From assembly GCA_024195265.1 (NCBI GenBank), contig JAJLRJ010000003.1, positions 31,753,143-31,817,142 on the forward strand: 64,000 nucleotides of DNA, in the 5' to 3' direction. The stretch comes from Dendrophyllia cribrosa. Lineage: Eukaryota; Cnidaria; Anthozoa; Scleractinia; Dendrophylliidae. The position numbers were made by a program, and so were the translations under genes. Shown here piece by piece: positions 50,801 to 62,700 of the stretch (within the stretch, counting starts at the first letter, position 1; each line of letters opens with the position of its first letter). The notes under the pieces were generated by a model. The model saw only the letters and a list, made by a program, of their open reading frames with translations. It made no database searches and was not told where the DNA came from.

Positions 50801-53800
50801 AGGTATATTATTTAGGAAAGCGCTAGACGATTTTTACTTGTAAGGTTTTATTGAGTTTTTAATATGATTTTTAAATGAGGCTAAATGGAATTTAGGCAAA
50901 GTTAGATCCATTTCTCCAATTTTATGTGGGGGGCTCCAGGGGGGTCAGCAGGGGCATTGCCATGTGCTTTTGCTTGCGTTTGCTTTGCCTGCTCGCTCGC
51001 TCCTTTTTGGCGCTAAAAACTCCTTGTTTTTCAATCTGTTTTCGCTACTTTGCTGTTTAACGAAGTGTTTGCGATGTGCTTTCTTCATATTTGGCCAGTT
51101 TTATGCCACCAAGACGGAACACTCGCAACAGCTTAAATGCTTTTTATTCGGACATGGCCACCGATCCCGCAAACACACATTCGGATGCTCCAGCTGTCAA
51201 TTCTGCGTTCCCAATAGCGAGCTCTGCTTCCGGAACCCAATCAAATGTGTTGCTTGGCTCATCTTCGGATCCCGGTTTATCCGTAGAAACATTAACGGCT
51301 TCCATCGTCAATGCTCTTCGCCCGCTCCTCGCTACGGCGCAAGTAAATCCACTAAATCAGCCTGTGGTTTCATCCCTTCCGGCGCTACGCACACGGATAC
51401 TTCCAGTTTGTCTAAGCTTCCCCCCAATTCGTTAGTGACTACTTCCAGTGCTCCACAATTACCAGCTCCCACTCCATTTCCTAACTCAGGTAGGCCTATT
51501 GTTGTTCCTTCATTTGTTAACACTTTCGCGTCGCCATCTATCTCGTCGCTCAATTTGCCGTTAGGCTTACCTACGTTGTCCTCATCTTCGGCCTCGCCAT
51601 CCTTTGCTTCCGGCACAGCGCCCCTTTTCACAGCGACAACACCTTCCCGTCAGCAACCATTCATCGTTGGGCCGGGTTTCTCACCTGTTCCTTACAAATT
51701 AGTGTCGCAGATCGTGTCTGAACTTCTCTAGGATAATATGAGAGACTCCGAGTAGGATCCTCAGTTTCTCTTTGATGGTAAAATTGTCCTGACCTCAACC
51801 AACAAGCGACCGAAACGAAAAATCGAGGATATCATTGCCTGGTCAGAAGCCTTTTCCATTTATTTCTTGATTTTAGCTACTCATTATCCCTTCAGGTGGC
51901 GCGACTTAACCCTGTATAAACTCTTGATTTTACGCACTTACCGCCAATTCCAAGGCAACGCGTGGCTGGCGTATGATAGAGCATTCTGCGAGCATGCTGC
52001 CGCTGCCAGACTTACAGATTGGTCCAACATTAATGTACAGCTCTTCAACTTCCACGCGGCCGGTTCTAGCGTTCGCCGGTCCTTCACCGAACCAAGCGGT
52101 AGTTCGTCTGCTATTGTTTGCAAGTCTTGGAACAACGGGTTTTGAGTGGCCCCTTCTAGCTTTTGCCGCTTCGCTCATCGCTGTTCGGTTTGCTCGTCCA
52201 ACCATCGAGCCTCGGAGTGCCCTCAGCCCAAAAAGCAGACATCAACTAGATCCCCAAGCCCCGAGACGTCCAAGCGACAAAAACTTCATTAGGACAACTT
52301 AACGTTATACTTTATGCCACCTCTGCGTAATGTTTGGCACTTAGTTGTAGTTTTCCCCTTGTTGTTTGGGCCATTGTTTTCTCGTGTCGAAGGCTTATTG
52401 TAATTCCTCCGTTCAGTGGTTTTTTACCATTTTTGGTACCTTCATTTTATGCACGAATTCTTAGGCCAAGTTTATCTTATTTAAATCACAATTCTAGGTA
52501 GAGCTCTTTTCAAGTTTGTATAACTTGTTCTCTTATCTTATACAGGTTTCTTTAATATTGTATTGCCTTACTGTAGTTATTAAAGGTTCCTATTCCCTTT
52601 TACCCTTTGTTTTTTCTTTTTTCAGTCTCTGGGAGCTTCCCTGCAGTGTCACAGGTGTCCCCTGGCACCTCTTTGCGGTCCGCAAAAAAGAACAAGGCGT
52701 CTGCTTATCAACACCCAGAAATTATTGCTGCTTATTTGGCAAACGAAGTGGCCTTAGGCCGGGTAGTGGGTCCTTTTCCTTCCCCTCCACTCCCCAATTT
52801 GCATATAAACAACTTTGGTGTCATACCAATGAAAGGTCAACCCAACAAATGGCGTCTTATTCTGGACATGTCCTCCCCATTTGGGTCCAGTGTGAATGAA
52901 GAAATTAACCCCAATGATTACCCTCTGCAATACATCCAAGTTGATGACGTCATCAAGATAGTGAACAAGTTTGGTCAAGGTGCTTCAATGGCCAAGTTTG
53001 ATGTGGAGTCTGCATACCGTAACATTGCTGTTCACCCCAGTGATAGGTACCTTCTAGGAATGAAATGGAGATCAATGTATTATGTGGACTTGGCCCTTCC
53101 GTTCGGTCTGAGATGCGCTCCTTATATCTTTAACTCTGTGGCTGATTTTGTCCAGTGGATTCTTCGTAACAACTATCACATACCAGACCTTTTGCATTAC
53201 CTAGATGCTTACATTACAGCTGGTCCACCCAACTCCCCTCGATGTGATCAAAATTTGTCCGTTGCTTCCTCTGCTTGTGCAGCACTAGGTTTACCACTTC
53301 ACCCCGCCAAGACTGTTGGCCCTACCACTTGCATGGTTACCCACGGCATCGAACTTGATTCTGTCAACCAGATAGCTCGGTTGCCTGATGACAAACTGAC
53401 CACTCTCCTTGATCTGCTACATCGATGGTCTTCTTATCGCTGGTGTACTAAACGACAACTTCAATCACTTATTGGCCATCTTCACCACGCTGCGAAGGTG
53501 GTTTGGCCGCTATCATGAACTACCTGCCGCTGCATGGCCAGTCCCCTGGTCCTTTGTTTCTTCTCTCAAATGGTCAGCCCCTTTCTCGTGCTCTTTTGAC
53601 ACGCTGGCTAAAAGATATTTTTGCAGCTGTGGGTATCCAAGGATCGTTTTCCAGTCACAGCTTTAGGATTGGTGCCGCAAAGGTTGCTTCACGTATGGGT
53701 GTCCCAGATCATCTTATTCAAGCCATGGGGCGTTGGAATAGTGATGCATACAAGCTTTATATCAGGACTCCCGCTGAGGCACTTGCGCAAGCAACTTCTC

Positions 53801-53864
53801 TTCTGTCACACTGATCGCGGCGGTCGATTGGGTAAGTCTGCCTTTCATTGTTTGCCTGCTGCTC

Positions 53865-53895
<31 letters not shown>

Positions 53896-56800
53896 GTGAC
53901 TGCTGGGGGTGCTGGGTCCTGGTGCTTGGGGTATTTTGGGACATGGTAGGCCCCATGGCCACAGGCCCTCCTCTCTCCAAGCACCTGCTCGCTTGGAGGA
54001 TATCCTTGGAAGGTGGGCTGTGGCTCGGTTGCCATGGTGACCTCCTTGCTGCTGAGGAGATTGCTGCCCTCCTCTGTTGCTACCTTTACAGCACCTACCC
54101 TCCAATACTTCAATTGGCTTAGAGTTTAAATGAGGCTAAATGGAATTTAGGCAAAGTTAGATCCAAGCCAATACAGCGGTTTCTCCAATTTTATGTGGGG
54201 GGCTCCAGGGGGATCAGCAGGGGCATTGCCATGTGCTTTTGCTTGCGTTTGCTTTGCCTGCTTTCTCGCTCCTTTTTTCCCTCTCTCCCTCCCACATTCT
54301 TGGGTAAGTATTCATTCTACACACTGGTTTTCTCAGTGTTGTGTTGACAGGTGCCTGGAGTGGGCCGTGGCTCGGTTGCCATGGTGACCTCCTTGCTGCT
54401 GAGGAGATTGCTGCCCTCCTCTGTTATTACCTTTACGGCACCTACCTTCCAATACTTCAATTGGCTTAGAGTTAAACTAGAGTTTTCTTATTTAGTTTGT
54501 AACGCTAGACGATTTTTACTTACAAGGTTTTAATGAGTTTTTAATGTTTTTAACTTGAGTTTTCTTATTTTGTTTGTAACTTAGTACATGATTTCCCTTT
54601 TATGTATATTTTTTTTTTAGCAGGACCTCGTCGACAACAGTGCTATTGTTGAGTACTGAAGGGTTATCCATGCATAAATATTCGATTATTTTTATTATTA
54701 ATATTATTATTATGTTTCTTTAAAAAAATCCGAGTCCGGATTCATACCGAAAATCAGACGAATTTCTTTCATGGCAACGACAGCGGGCATGCGGAACCAT
54801 GTGCATCTGCCGCTGACTTCGAGCACTTTTCTCGAACTCCTGTTCAAAGAAACGCCGAGATGAAACACTGGGATTGTGATTCCTAAAAATCTGGATTCAG
54901 ATTTAACGTACTGAGTACGTTACGAATATTATCCGAACCGTCTCAGGATTTTAGTAAAGAAAAGGAAAGTCTGTTACTGGATTCAAGAATTCGGATTTGG
55001 AATTTCCCAAAGAAATCAGCACAATCAACTCTCTCTTAACGACCACTCTCTTACGCGACCACTTCCCGCAAGCGACCACTTTGTAAATAACCGTTTTGTT
55101 TCTCATGCAGTCAAATACTGTTTCAAATCGATTCTTCTCTTAAGCGACCACTTTTTCAAGCACCAAGGGTGGCTCGGTTGTAAAAACGTCACTCATTGTC
55201 AATCAAATTCCAAGGCCAAGAAACCCCTGTCGATTTTCACCGGATAAATTTGCTCATTCGCTTTTGGATTTATACACTGCAGTTTGTCAAGACAAAATTA
55301 CTCATCTCATTGTCAAACAACGGCGTTGTTCTCACTAAAGCCTGATACGCACACTCAATGTAGTCTGGGAGTTTGCGAAAGTGTTTTTATAATCATCGTC
55401 TGCGGCTTGGGGCATTAAGATTTTCGCATTCTACTACTCCCTGACTTATCCATACTTCTACTGGTGCATGCCATCCTTTTTCCCCTATAGCATCAAGAGC
55501 ATAAAATTTTATGTTCAGATGTTCAAATGCAACGACAAAATGTAATTAAACTAGATGGTTTCAAAATTTCAAGAGTTAAGATAAGTTTATCTATCCATGT
55601 CTTCGCAATGCTTTTTTTGGATAACGAGTGTTAAAATGAAAAAAAAAATGATGCATATGTTACCCCGATTTTGGATCCACAGCGATTCCACGTGGGTTGT
55701 ACATTTCGCTCGTAAAGATTGTCTTCCTGTAACTCCCATCCACTTTCGCACATTCAATTCTCTCATAGATGTAATCCGTCCAGTATATCACACCACTTTC
55801 CCATTCAACAGCCAATCCATTCACTTCTCCCAGGTCGTCTCTAATGATAACCTTCAATAAACGATACATTGGCGGTGAATATATGATAGATAGAGTATTG
55901 CGAATGTACATTAAGTATTCTAAGCTTTACGGTACTGAAGATAAAGCCATAAAATGTGTTCATTTGTTCTTGTTCTAAGATGAGCGATTATTTTGGCACT
56001 ACTCCCTTACAATGGAAGCAAACATGCCTCAACTCGAAGCATTTCGTTACATTTAGGGTGACGAATTTGGAGTGGGTTGAAAATCAACATGGTACAAATT
56101 AAAGTAAATAAGTAAGTAAGTTTCTTGGAACATTTGGTAATAATTGTGTCTACTGCACATGTGCACGGGAAGTTTGTTAACTGGAAGTTTGTTAACCGGA
56201 AGTTTGTTAACATGACGTTGTTAACAATAGAACCGCCCACACCAGAATGACAGCTGTAGCAATGATGCAATCCATTTATCACCAGGCAACCGGAAAGAGA
56301 TCGTCAAGAGTAAATGGTACGAGATCTCAATCACGCAAAGACCTTTCCACGCTTTCTACAGAATAAATTCTGCAAAAGCCGAAATTTCGAACATAAATGA
56401 AAAATTGGCCGAATCAGACAAGACAATAATAAAGGCTAATAATAAGGTTAATAATTGCTACCCACAAGGTAGCAATTATTAACAATTAATGTGCCACATC
56501 TCATACCTGGAGAAACACAAACAGCTTATTATGCGGATGATACTAAGCTTTATAAATCCATCTCATCTGTAAGTGACTGGGAGCGCCTGCAACAAGCGCT
56601 AAAATACCTTGACATCTGGAGTCGTGACAATGATATCCGATTTAACGCTTCGAAATGCAAAGTTCTATCCGTGACACGTAAGAAAAACCCGGTGTCCTAC
56701 GATTATTTCCTAGGATCAGAAAGGCTACTCCGACTATTCGAGTGCAAAAGAAACCGATCTAGGAGTAATATCTCCAGTGAACTATCGTACAACTCCCATT

Positions 56801-59743
56801 TGCTTTTAATTATTGCCAAAGCTAACAAATTCCTCCGACTACGAAAGAGGTCTTGTACTATGCTAACCGATATACTAAAGTAAGGAGGACACTTTACTTA
56901 TCAATTATAAAGTCTCGGCTGTGTTACGCCTCCGAAGTCTGGTCTCCCGCCCAAAAATCACTTCAAGCGAAGATCTAAAAAGTCCAGAGGCGAGCAACAA
57001 GATGGATTCATACGGTGAAGATTGGTGACAAGGAGTGATTGCTTGCCCTGGACATGTTACCATTGCCATACGACAGAGAACCGAAAGACCTTGTATTTTT
57101 TTTTACAAGGCACTATACGGTTATATTGAAGACTTTTGTTCTTTTGTAAGCCATGGCCGCACTGTAAATCTATGGAACACTGCATGTAAAATGCTGTAAT
57201 GCATGTAAAATATGCATGTAAAATGACTCTTACAAGTAGTTTCCTTAGTCCCGGCTCTTTCAAAGTTTGACACAACATGGAAGCGACCATTAAATTTCCG
57301 AGCTCTTATTGTTCTTTCACAACCACCGGATATCCGAGTCTTCACATCCGTTTAGCTGGGTGAAGGTCGATGCTTTGAATACTTATTTTTTGCCGTATTG
57401 TTGTTTCCTTAGACAATAAAGTTCCCTACAAACTTTTGATGTCTACCCTCGCGTATAAATGGGGTGTCAACCAATAGTAAGAGAAACGATCCCGTCCGGT
57501 TGTTCAAACGGTAGATAATGCTATCCACCAGATAAATCATTATTTAGTAGACCAAAACCAGTTGTAGGTGATGGTAGTGATGCTCTCGGTTGCTTCCGCT
57601 ACTAAAGATAGGAGCTAATATCTTTCACAGATGAGTCTTGATAAGTCGATTGATTTGACCACAGACTTAACCAATCATTTGTATAACAGAAAAGGAGAAT
57701 TTAGTTCATCGGAGGCAGTGCATTTACATGTATCGTTAAGCTAACTATATCACATATTACCTTAGTATCACCAGTAACTAAACTCATTTGATTTATAGTC
57801 CATTGTTCATGGTCACTCCAATAGATCTTTCTCTCGCGGTGATCGATGTCAATTGCTCTTGCGTCGGCGAGTCCAGTTTTCACTGTTTTTACACTGACAT
57901 AAGTGTCATTGGAAGTCTTCATGTCAATGCATTTAATGTTACGTTGGTCGGTGAAGTAGAGGCTTGGGTCATCGGTGCAGCCATGTGCATCTGATACGAA
58001 AAGATAAATACGCATTCGTACAAGCACAAGTGTTTCATATCCTTATCTCCCCCTCCCTCCCCCCCCCCCCCCCCCCCCCCCCCCTTCCCGTGAAAAATGA
58101 CGAGTGGCTGACATTTGAAAGGCGAACATTAACCAATACTGTATTACACTGTAAGCACACTTTTGCATACAAAACTAACTTAAAGGACCACAACGCACCA
58201 ATCGAAAAGCGTTTCGTAATTAAACTTCAATACAAAAAAGAAGACACTGGTCGCTGTGACAAAGAAATTTTCTAACAAAAAAAACCGTTTGCAACCCAAA
58301 CCAGCTGTGTTTTTTTAATGGCTACTAAAATACACTGAGCCAAATAATATCCTACATATGAACAATTGTACTTATTATATTACATGAAAAGCAAACAGAA
58401 TGATACTTATTACTCACTGGTAATATTGATAGTCTCATTGCATATTGCAGGGTCATCGATAGGGCATGCGCACTTGTAACCTCCAGGTTTTAAGAGACAA
58501 AGGTGACTGCAAATGTCAACACAGGGGTGAGGATCTAGAAAAAAGAAACAGAAATGGATAGTAGGTTATGGTGAACAAGACGACGGCACGTATTAAATTA
58601 AATTTGAAAGGTCTTATAAATCTTAGACCAATTAAGACGACAATAGGAATAACACTAACTATAATAAGACGACAGTAGTGTTTATTAAAAAAATTATCTT
58701 AAGAAACAGTAAGAAGTATAAATGTAAATCATACAAAACAAAAACCTCTTATAGCATTTAACGACCAGTAAATTTTGAATTACATACGAAAGTTATATTT
58801 TTTTGTAGGTACCTTTTAAATGGTTGAAAGGTTAGAAATCGCAGAAAGATTTAAACAATAATTTTTTTGTACTCCACTTAGAAGAGAAACGCCCCATATA
58901 TGGTCCTTTCACGGCTTCTTAATTTCGCTTGGTTTCGTTGCCGAAAAGCCTGGCCACGCAGGCTAGCTTATTTTCTTCTCTCCCGTGACAAATTCAGGTG
59001 CTGGAGTATTATGAAATTAAAGGCGTCTTTTCGGCACGCACATTCTCTAGGACTTCAAGGAGAGATATAAAACGTCCTTCAATGCAACATACTCACAATT
59101 TCCCTCTTATAAATGCTTGTTACACAAGTCAAAATATGAAAATCGGAGGGAATCTTTTCATGCAAATAAATAACAAGGAAGCAAGCTGATTGGTTGTAGA
59201 TTTACGGTTCTGACAACGTGGTTGGGCAAAGCACTTCTGTGTGGGACAGTTCTAACAAAGAAGGAGTACTTATGAGTACTCTCTGTTCTCATTTCTTTCC
59301 ATTCGCTTCTTACCTTGCACATCGTCCGGATTGTATATGTTGACTCCTCTTGGTGTATATTGGTAAGGGATAAGTTCAACTGTTTTCTGTTTTGGATTCC
59401 TACTGGCTCGTATAACATTCCCTAGCAAATCATCTGTCCAGTAAAAATAATTTGCATCGAGGGCGAGTCCCATCGGGTAATGCAGATAATTGCTGAAGTT
59501 TATGTGATAAACAATTTCACTCTGGGGATAACGCAGGTCAATGTACTGCAAGCTTGGATGTCGATTTCCTACCCAGTATAAGAGGTTTTCGTCAACATCT
59601 ATCGCCAGAGCGCTGGGTCCTTGAGTTGACCATGCGGAGAATAGCACCAGAGGAGTTATGTGGCTTCCATCCATTTCTGCTCTTACGATCATCGCAGGGT
59701 TTCCCCAAGCCGAGTAGTACAAATATCTAAATTAAGATGGAAC

Positions 59744-59777
<34 letters not shown>

Positions 59778-62700
59778 TGCATTTACATTTTCAAAAAGCA
59801 ATTATATTTACAACAGGGATGAGTCATGTTAAATTTTTGTATTTCTGCTTAAGTGACAACGTGAAATTAGTATTATTACTTCTCATTTCCATGTGCAAGT
59901 GCAGTACAGTATATTAAGTGTATAATATCTAAACTGCTTCCTTTAAATAGGTAAACTACACTGTAAAATCAACATACCCTCGGCTAGAATCAATCGCCAG
60001 GCCGACCGGCTCATGCGTGTTGTTCTGAATCAGCACTTTTCTGTTCGAACCATCAAGCTTCGCAACTTCTACCGTTTTGTTGACCTTATCAGTGAAAAAA
60101 ATATTTCCCCCATAACTGTCCACGACCAATGCTAAAGAATGTTCGACATTTGGCACAATAATCTCCTCGTCTGTTCCATCTAGGTTGGCCCGAGCGATAT
60201 GTTGAAGTGTCAAGTCGGTCCAATAGACTTTTTCGTCCGCTGGGTTTGATGCAACAGCTGATGGGCAGGATGCATGCTCAAGAGGCAGAGTGTTTGCTAT
60301 AGAAAACAAGTCATTTCCACCCAATGGAGCCTTGTAAATCTCACTATAGAAACACTCGGTATGCAGAATTAAGGGACGGTATGTACCTGGGAAAAGGGAA
60401 TGGATTGATAAGTTGCAGCTAGTTAACTGGCATTTTTTGATATTTTACAAACATGCCCACTTATGTCCAGGTCCCGGTTGTTCGGCAAAAGGTGGATAGC
60501 GCTACCCACCGGATAAATCACTATCCAGTGGATAGGCATTAGCAAAACCAATTGTGTTATCCACTGGATAGTGATTTATCCGGTGGATAGCGCTATCCAC
60601 CTTTTGAACAACCGGGGCCAGGATTGCAAGCAAGTGTTGTTTAACAAATACCTCATGTTTGACAAAGTTAATTGTCATTTTCATATTACTTCATATGTGA
60701 CAGAATTATGTGTGGCATGGTGAACTTTAATAGATGAGGACACTTTGTTATGCCTTTCATAGAGTAGCGTGGATCCCTCTTTATGTGCAATCCTGGACAT
60801 TACTCAACATGCCTGAATGGATTGAATTATCGTTTTTGGTATGGAAATTCGACTTTGGAGAGATTGGTGGGAAACGATAGATAATTTGCAAACCCAATTT
60901 GCAAACTTGTAATAGGCCATTTCCGAGTTGCCTTTAGCCTCTCTATCAAAGCGAGGCTAGGTGCGAAACCTTTATATGAAAATGAGTTTTCATTCACATG
61001 CAAACAAGTTTTATTTGCACGTGAATGAAAACTCATTTTCATATGAAAGGTTGCGCACCTAGCCTCGCTTTGATAGAGAGGCAAAAGGCAACTCGGAAAT
61101 GGCCTATTCTGAACGCATTTGACCTTTGCTCAGATATCAGAGGTCCCGCATTCCAACCACTCGTTTCAACCATGAAAATTTCTTCATCACTTTATCCAAA
61201 TTACAGTGAAAATTTTACGATGCTTCTTTTTCTAAGCCATTAACGTTAATCAATCAATCTAATCAATCTTTTATTAAACAAATAAATTATTTTCTAATTA
61301 TAGGCACCCGCAGGTAGCATCAGCTAATCGAGGCGGGTGCTTTTAGAAATAAATAAATAAATAAGTAAATAAGAAATCACATTACAAATAAAATACGGAG
61401 ATAAATAAATTGGTAGATAAATAAAGAAACTGAGTCTTACAAGATTTCAAGTGAGACACTTGAAATGAAACACGATTTGATTACTTACACGTGGTCTCGT
61501 TTATTTGTTTCATGTCGTTTGGACAAGCACAGTGAGCTCCAGAAGGGGCATTCAGGCATAGATGACTGCATTTGTTGGCGCATCCGGGAGATCCTATAAA
61601 ATGACAATAAAATAAGACCGCTACAACCAACGGCACCCGTTACAATAGGCCATTTCCGAGTTGCCTTTAGCCTCTCTATCAAAGCGAGGCTAGGTGCGAA
61701 ACCTTTCATATGAAAATGAGTTTTCATTCACATGCAAATAAGTTTTATTTGCATATGAAAGGTTTCGCACCTAGCCTCGCTTTGATAGAGAGGCTAAAGG
61801 CAACTCGGAAATGGCCTTTTGGATTTAGCAGGCCAAAGGGGTCGCCACGTTCGGGTAGCCGATACAGTTTTGGATGATTGGTTAAAAATGTTTAAGACTA
61901 TAAAGTCGATAGCATAACGCTGTTCGGGATTTCACTGTAAATAGCAGACGACTTTTTTTTTTTTCGTGTTCCTTTCATTAATAGATCATATTCGTATTCT
62001 CGGAATTGAACTGGTACTAGCTTGCAATGGAGGCTAATGCGGGGGAATATTATTAAAAATATTTGCATGTGAAAAGATTCCCCCGCATGAGTCTCGACTG
62101 CAAGCTAGTACCAGTTCAATACCGAGAATACGAAAATGGTCTATTCATGCAAATGTTGAAAAAATATTTTGAAATAAATTTGGTGTGGTATTATAGTGAC
62201 ACGATTTTCACATTCTAGTTATTTTATGGTGCGTTCAATTCACTCAGCCAAGTTACATTTCAAAAATATAACTACTAAATTACTCGAAACTTTACATTCA
62301 ATACAATATATTTGATTGGTTTTGAGTGGTAACATTTTTTATTAAGGGGCCACTACTTTTAGAGTTTATAATTAACAAAGGACCGTTACTTTCGAAATTC
62401 TACGGTATTGCTTAAAGGGACACTGTCACGAGGGCGCATGCGCCAATTTTTTCGAAGTTTAGCCTAATTTTTCAATTTGAAGTGTCAATTCCAAAAATGG
62501 CGTTTATGCCATTTTGAAATTGACACTTCGACTTGAAAAATTTAGGCTAAACTTTTTCTCGTGAAAGTATCCCTTTAACGTGGCTAATTAATTCAATTAA
62601 TTTTATGTGAATGTGATTGCAGCTTATGTCATACTTTATTTAAGCAACTGAACGAATGCAAACAAAAGAAAGTCACAAACAGGTGCTGCGGTTTACTGAC

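Larger units (their letters stand above)
50871..54474 (+). mobile_element. DIRS/Ngaro-type tyrosine-recombinase retroelement with split direct repeats, defective
   Basis: The layout is A1 (50871-51005), gag and pol remnants, B1 (54017-54124), A2 (54125-54280), B2 (54364-54474). A1/A2 share TTAAATGAGGCTAAATGG and GGGGCTCCAGGGGG; B1/B2 share TGGCTCGGTTGCCATGGTG. This A1-B1A2-B2 order is the split direct repeat arrangement of Ngaro/PAT-like elements. Plus strand, antisense to the host gene, in the large intron of unit B. Confidence 0.8.

Noticed and set aside
53757..54113. Gly-rich minus-strand frames over the C homopolymer
   Set aside because: Caused by the homopolymer, antisense to the DIRS element's tail.
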